A stretch of DNA of 7,949 nucleotides, from NCBI GenBank assembly GCA_046498185.1, contig JAWOBE010000021.1, positions 1 to 7,949 of the forward strand, in the 5' to 3' direction. Below the pieces are notes generated by a model. The model saw nothing but the letters and a program-made list of their open reading frames with translations, was not told the DNA's origin and did not search any database. The stretch's first letter is position 1, and each line of letters begins with the position of its first letter. This DNA is from CAYXDR01 sp046498185 (GTDB taxonomy: Bacteria; Desulfobacterota; DSM-4660; Desulfatiglandales; Desulfatiglandaceae). Of this stretch, positions 7,160 to 7,949 are shown in pieces. The position numbers were made by a program, and so were the translations under genes.

Positions 7160-7390
7160 CTACTGTTCCGTCTGCTCGGTCTGCTCCTTACGGGCCTGCT
7201 CGATTCTCTCCTGAAGCTGCTTTCCAGCTGCCTGCAGTCCACCTGCCACCTGACCATATGCGGCCGCAGGGATTATCATCTCACCGCTGATCCGGTCTTC
7301 GCCACCGGCCGCGGTTGCCATGCACTGTACCCTAATCAAACCATTGCGCATTGTTACTGAGCCAAGTTTCTCGATAATAATCGTATCCAT
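7160..7390 (-). CDS. Small protein of unknown function (paralogue B)
   Basis: This 76-residue minus-strand protein is not one I recognise. GGAGG lies 5 nt before the ATG at 7390, and a sigma70-like promoter lies upstream, so it is a real gene with its own control. The first half is beta-like (EKLGSVTMRNGLIRVQC), then GEMIIPAAA (36-44), then an amphipathic helix (about 46-67, with KQLQERIEQ) and a Gln/Glu/Thr-rich tail ending EQTEQTEQ. It aligns gap-free, shifted by one residue, to the protein at 6819-7037, with about a dozen identities by eye, including the IR, IIP and QL-x-E positions. There is no signal peptide or membrane segment. A Gly-Gly occurs at 29-30 but without a leader-like context. 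Confidence 0.78.
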   Translation of the reverse strand: MDTIIIEKLGSVTMRNGLIRVQCMATAAGGEDRISGEMIIPAAAYGQVAGGLQAAGKQLQERIEQARKEQTEQTEQ

Positions 7391-7432
7391 GAATCCCTCC
7401 TTAAAATATTATGTCCCAAAACGAGTACACTG

Positions 7433-7461
7433 CTTATACCAGAGAGCATTAAACTTTTCAA
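7433..7461 (-). promoter_or_regulatory. Sigma70-like promoter of paralogue B
   Basis: On the minus strand TTGAAA (7456-7461) and TATAAG (7433-7438) are separated by exactly 17 nt, with five of six consensus matches in each element. Transcription would start near 7426 and give a leader of about 35 nt carrying GGAGG before the ATG at 7390. This places the small gene under separate control from the secretion operon and from the upstream tRNA. Confidence 0.6.
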
Positions 7462-7498
7462 ATCATTTCTCTTCGTGAATTGATACCAGATATTGGAA

Positions 7499-7591
7499 TG
7501 GCGGAGAGAGAGGGATTCGAACCCTCGGTGGAGATTTCTCCCCACACTCGCTTAGCAGGCGAGCGCCTTCAGCCGACTCGGCCATCTCTCC
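7499..7591 (-). tRNA. tRNA-Ser (anticodon GCU)
   Basis: The minus strand reads as a class II tRNA. The acceptor GGAGAGA pairs with TCTCTCC, followed by discriminator G and an encoded CCA (7499-7501). The D arm has the GGCCGAGTCGGC-type core with a GGC loop segment. The anticodon stem-loop centres on CTGCTAA, giving GCU for AGC/AGU serine codons. A long variable arm (GTGGGGAGAAATCTCCAC) is diagnostic of serine-type tRNAs. The T arm is GAGGG, TTCGAAT, CCCTC. All stems pair cleanly. A possible promoter lies upstream on the same strand. Confidence 0.95.
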
Positions 7592-7620
7592 GAAAATTAC
7601 TTCCACAATGGAATTGAGAA

Positions 7621-7647
7621 ATTATCAAATCACGACGTATTAGTCAA
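7621..7647 (-). promoter_or_regulatory. Possible promoter of the serine tRNA
   Basis: On the minus strand TTGACT (7642-7647) and GATAAT (7621-7626) each match five of six consensus bases. The spacer is 15 nt, shorter than ideal. Transcription would start near 7614, about 23 nt before the mature tRNA 5' end, a normal distance for a 5' leader removed by RNase P. Confidence 0.4.
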
Positions 7648-7702
7648 AACTTTTATACCAGGTCTATAATTGATGAGTTCGTAAGAAGTAGCATCCCTAC
7701 CT

Positions 7703-7786
7703 TATCGGCGTCGGCGTCGGCGTCGGGGTCGAAAAGGCCGCCGATCAACGTCCGATACCGACGCCGATAGCGACCCCGACCCCGAG
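7703..7786. repeat. Hexanucleotide-phased GC-rich inverted repeat pair
   Basis: The left arm (7704-7732) is a run of CGGCGT-like hexamers ending CGGGGTCGA. The right arm (7752-7786) is a run of complementary-sense hexamers, CGATAC, CGACGC, CGATAG, CGACCC, CGACCC. The arms contain a perfect 12-bp complementary match, TATCGGCGTCGG (7703-7714) with CCGACGCCGATA (7758-7769), and a second 9-bp match (7723-7731 with 7771-7779). The two matches are in parallel order, so they cannot both form one nested hairpin. It resembles dispersed intergenic repeats rather than a gene part; no frame over it is supported. Confidence 0.7.
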
Positions 7787-7949
7787 TGACATCGTTGTTT
7801 TGACTTTTTACGCTCTCATCAACGTTGGTTTACCCTGAAAATACGCTTAATTTTTGTATGCAGAAACCCGCGCTGAAGGACAGCCTTTCCCAGGAAGGAA
7901 TGCGTGCCTTGTGCGGCCTACTCCAGTAAGCAGCCGCGCAACTCCTTGG
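7787..7949. other. Right-edge stretch without a supported gene
   Basis: No convincing gene lies here. A 24-codon frame starts at ATG 7858 and ends with TAA at 7927-7929, without a Shine-Dalgarno site. On the minus strand two frames are open from the right edge for about 30-40 codons, ending near 7832 and 7848, but neither shows recognisable protein features. The stretch may be intergenic sequence continuing the repeat region, or the tail of a gene beyond the edge. Confidence 0.4.

Noticed and set aside
7160..7390. Double-glycine leader peptide substrate (GG at residues 29-30)
   Set aside because: The preceding residues do not fit a bacteriocin leader, the Gly-Gly is absent from the paralogue, and neither ABC protein has a C39 peptidase domain.
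7703..7786. CRISPR array
   Set aside because: The repeats are contiguous hexamers with no spacers of regular length and no cas genes.
7858..7929. Short plus-strand frame near the right edge
   Set aside because: Twenty-three residues, no Shine-Dalgarno site and no recognisable features.

Overview
The window carries a compact type I secretion locus of a Gram-negative bacterium, flanked by a sulfotransferase gene at the left edge and a serine tRNA at the right. A Gram-negative host follows from the paired PrtD-like ABC exporters and the HlyD-type periplasmic adaptor. Moderate GC, well-formed Shine-Dalgarno sites and the GC-rich hexanucleotide repeat suggest a Desulfobacterota-like (deltaproteobacterial) genome, but that placement is only an impression; no taxonomic marker was tested.

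Layout. 1-823 (minus): a sulfotransferase-family gene, cut by the left edge. 824-1250: AT-rich divergent intergenic region with a sigma70-like promoter whose spacer is almost filled by a near-perfect 22-bp palindrome. 1251-6730 (plus): five tightly packed genes, namely a ribbon-helix-helix DNA-binding protein, a small beta-rich protein resembling DUF6941, two different type I secretion ABC permease/ATPases (8-nt overlap) and a HlyD/PrtE-like adaptor. 6819-7037 (plus): a 72-residue protein of unknown function with a strong ribosome binding site. 7160-7390 (minus): a 76-residue protein that aligns without gaps to the previous one, facing it across a hairpin terminator and having its own sigma70-like promoter. 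7499-7591 (minus): tRNA-Ser(GCU). 7592-7949: no supported gene, but a striking hexanucleotide-phased repeat pair.

How it may work together. The RHH protein probably binds the palindrome in its own promoter and so controls the whole exporter operon. The two ABC proteins look like an asymmetric heterodimer: one has canonical catalytic motifs and the PrtD-type membrane hallmark, while the other has a degenerate signature motif (LPGGL instead of LSGGQ) and a diverged membrane hallmark. With the HlyD adaptor they would form the inner-membrane part of a type I exporter. No outer-membrane TolC-like gene and no large RTX substrate lie in the window. The two paralogous small proteins are the most unusual neighbours; they may be cargo, chaperones or accessory factors, but the sequence does not decide between these.
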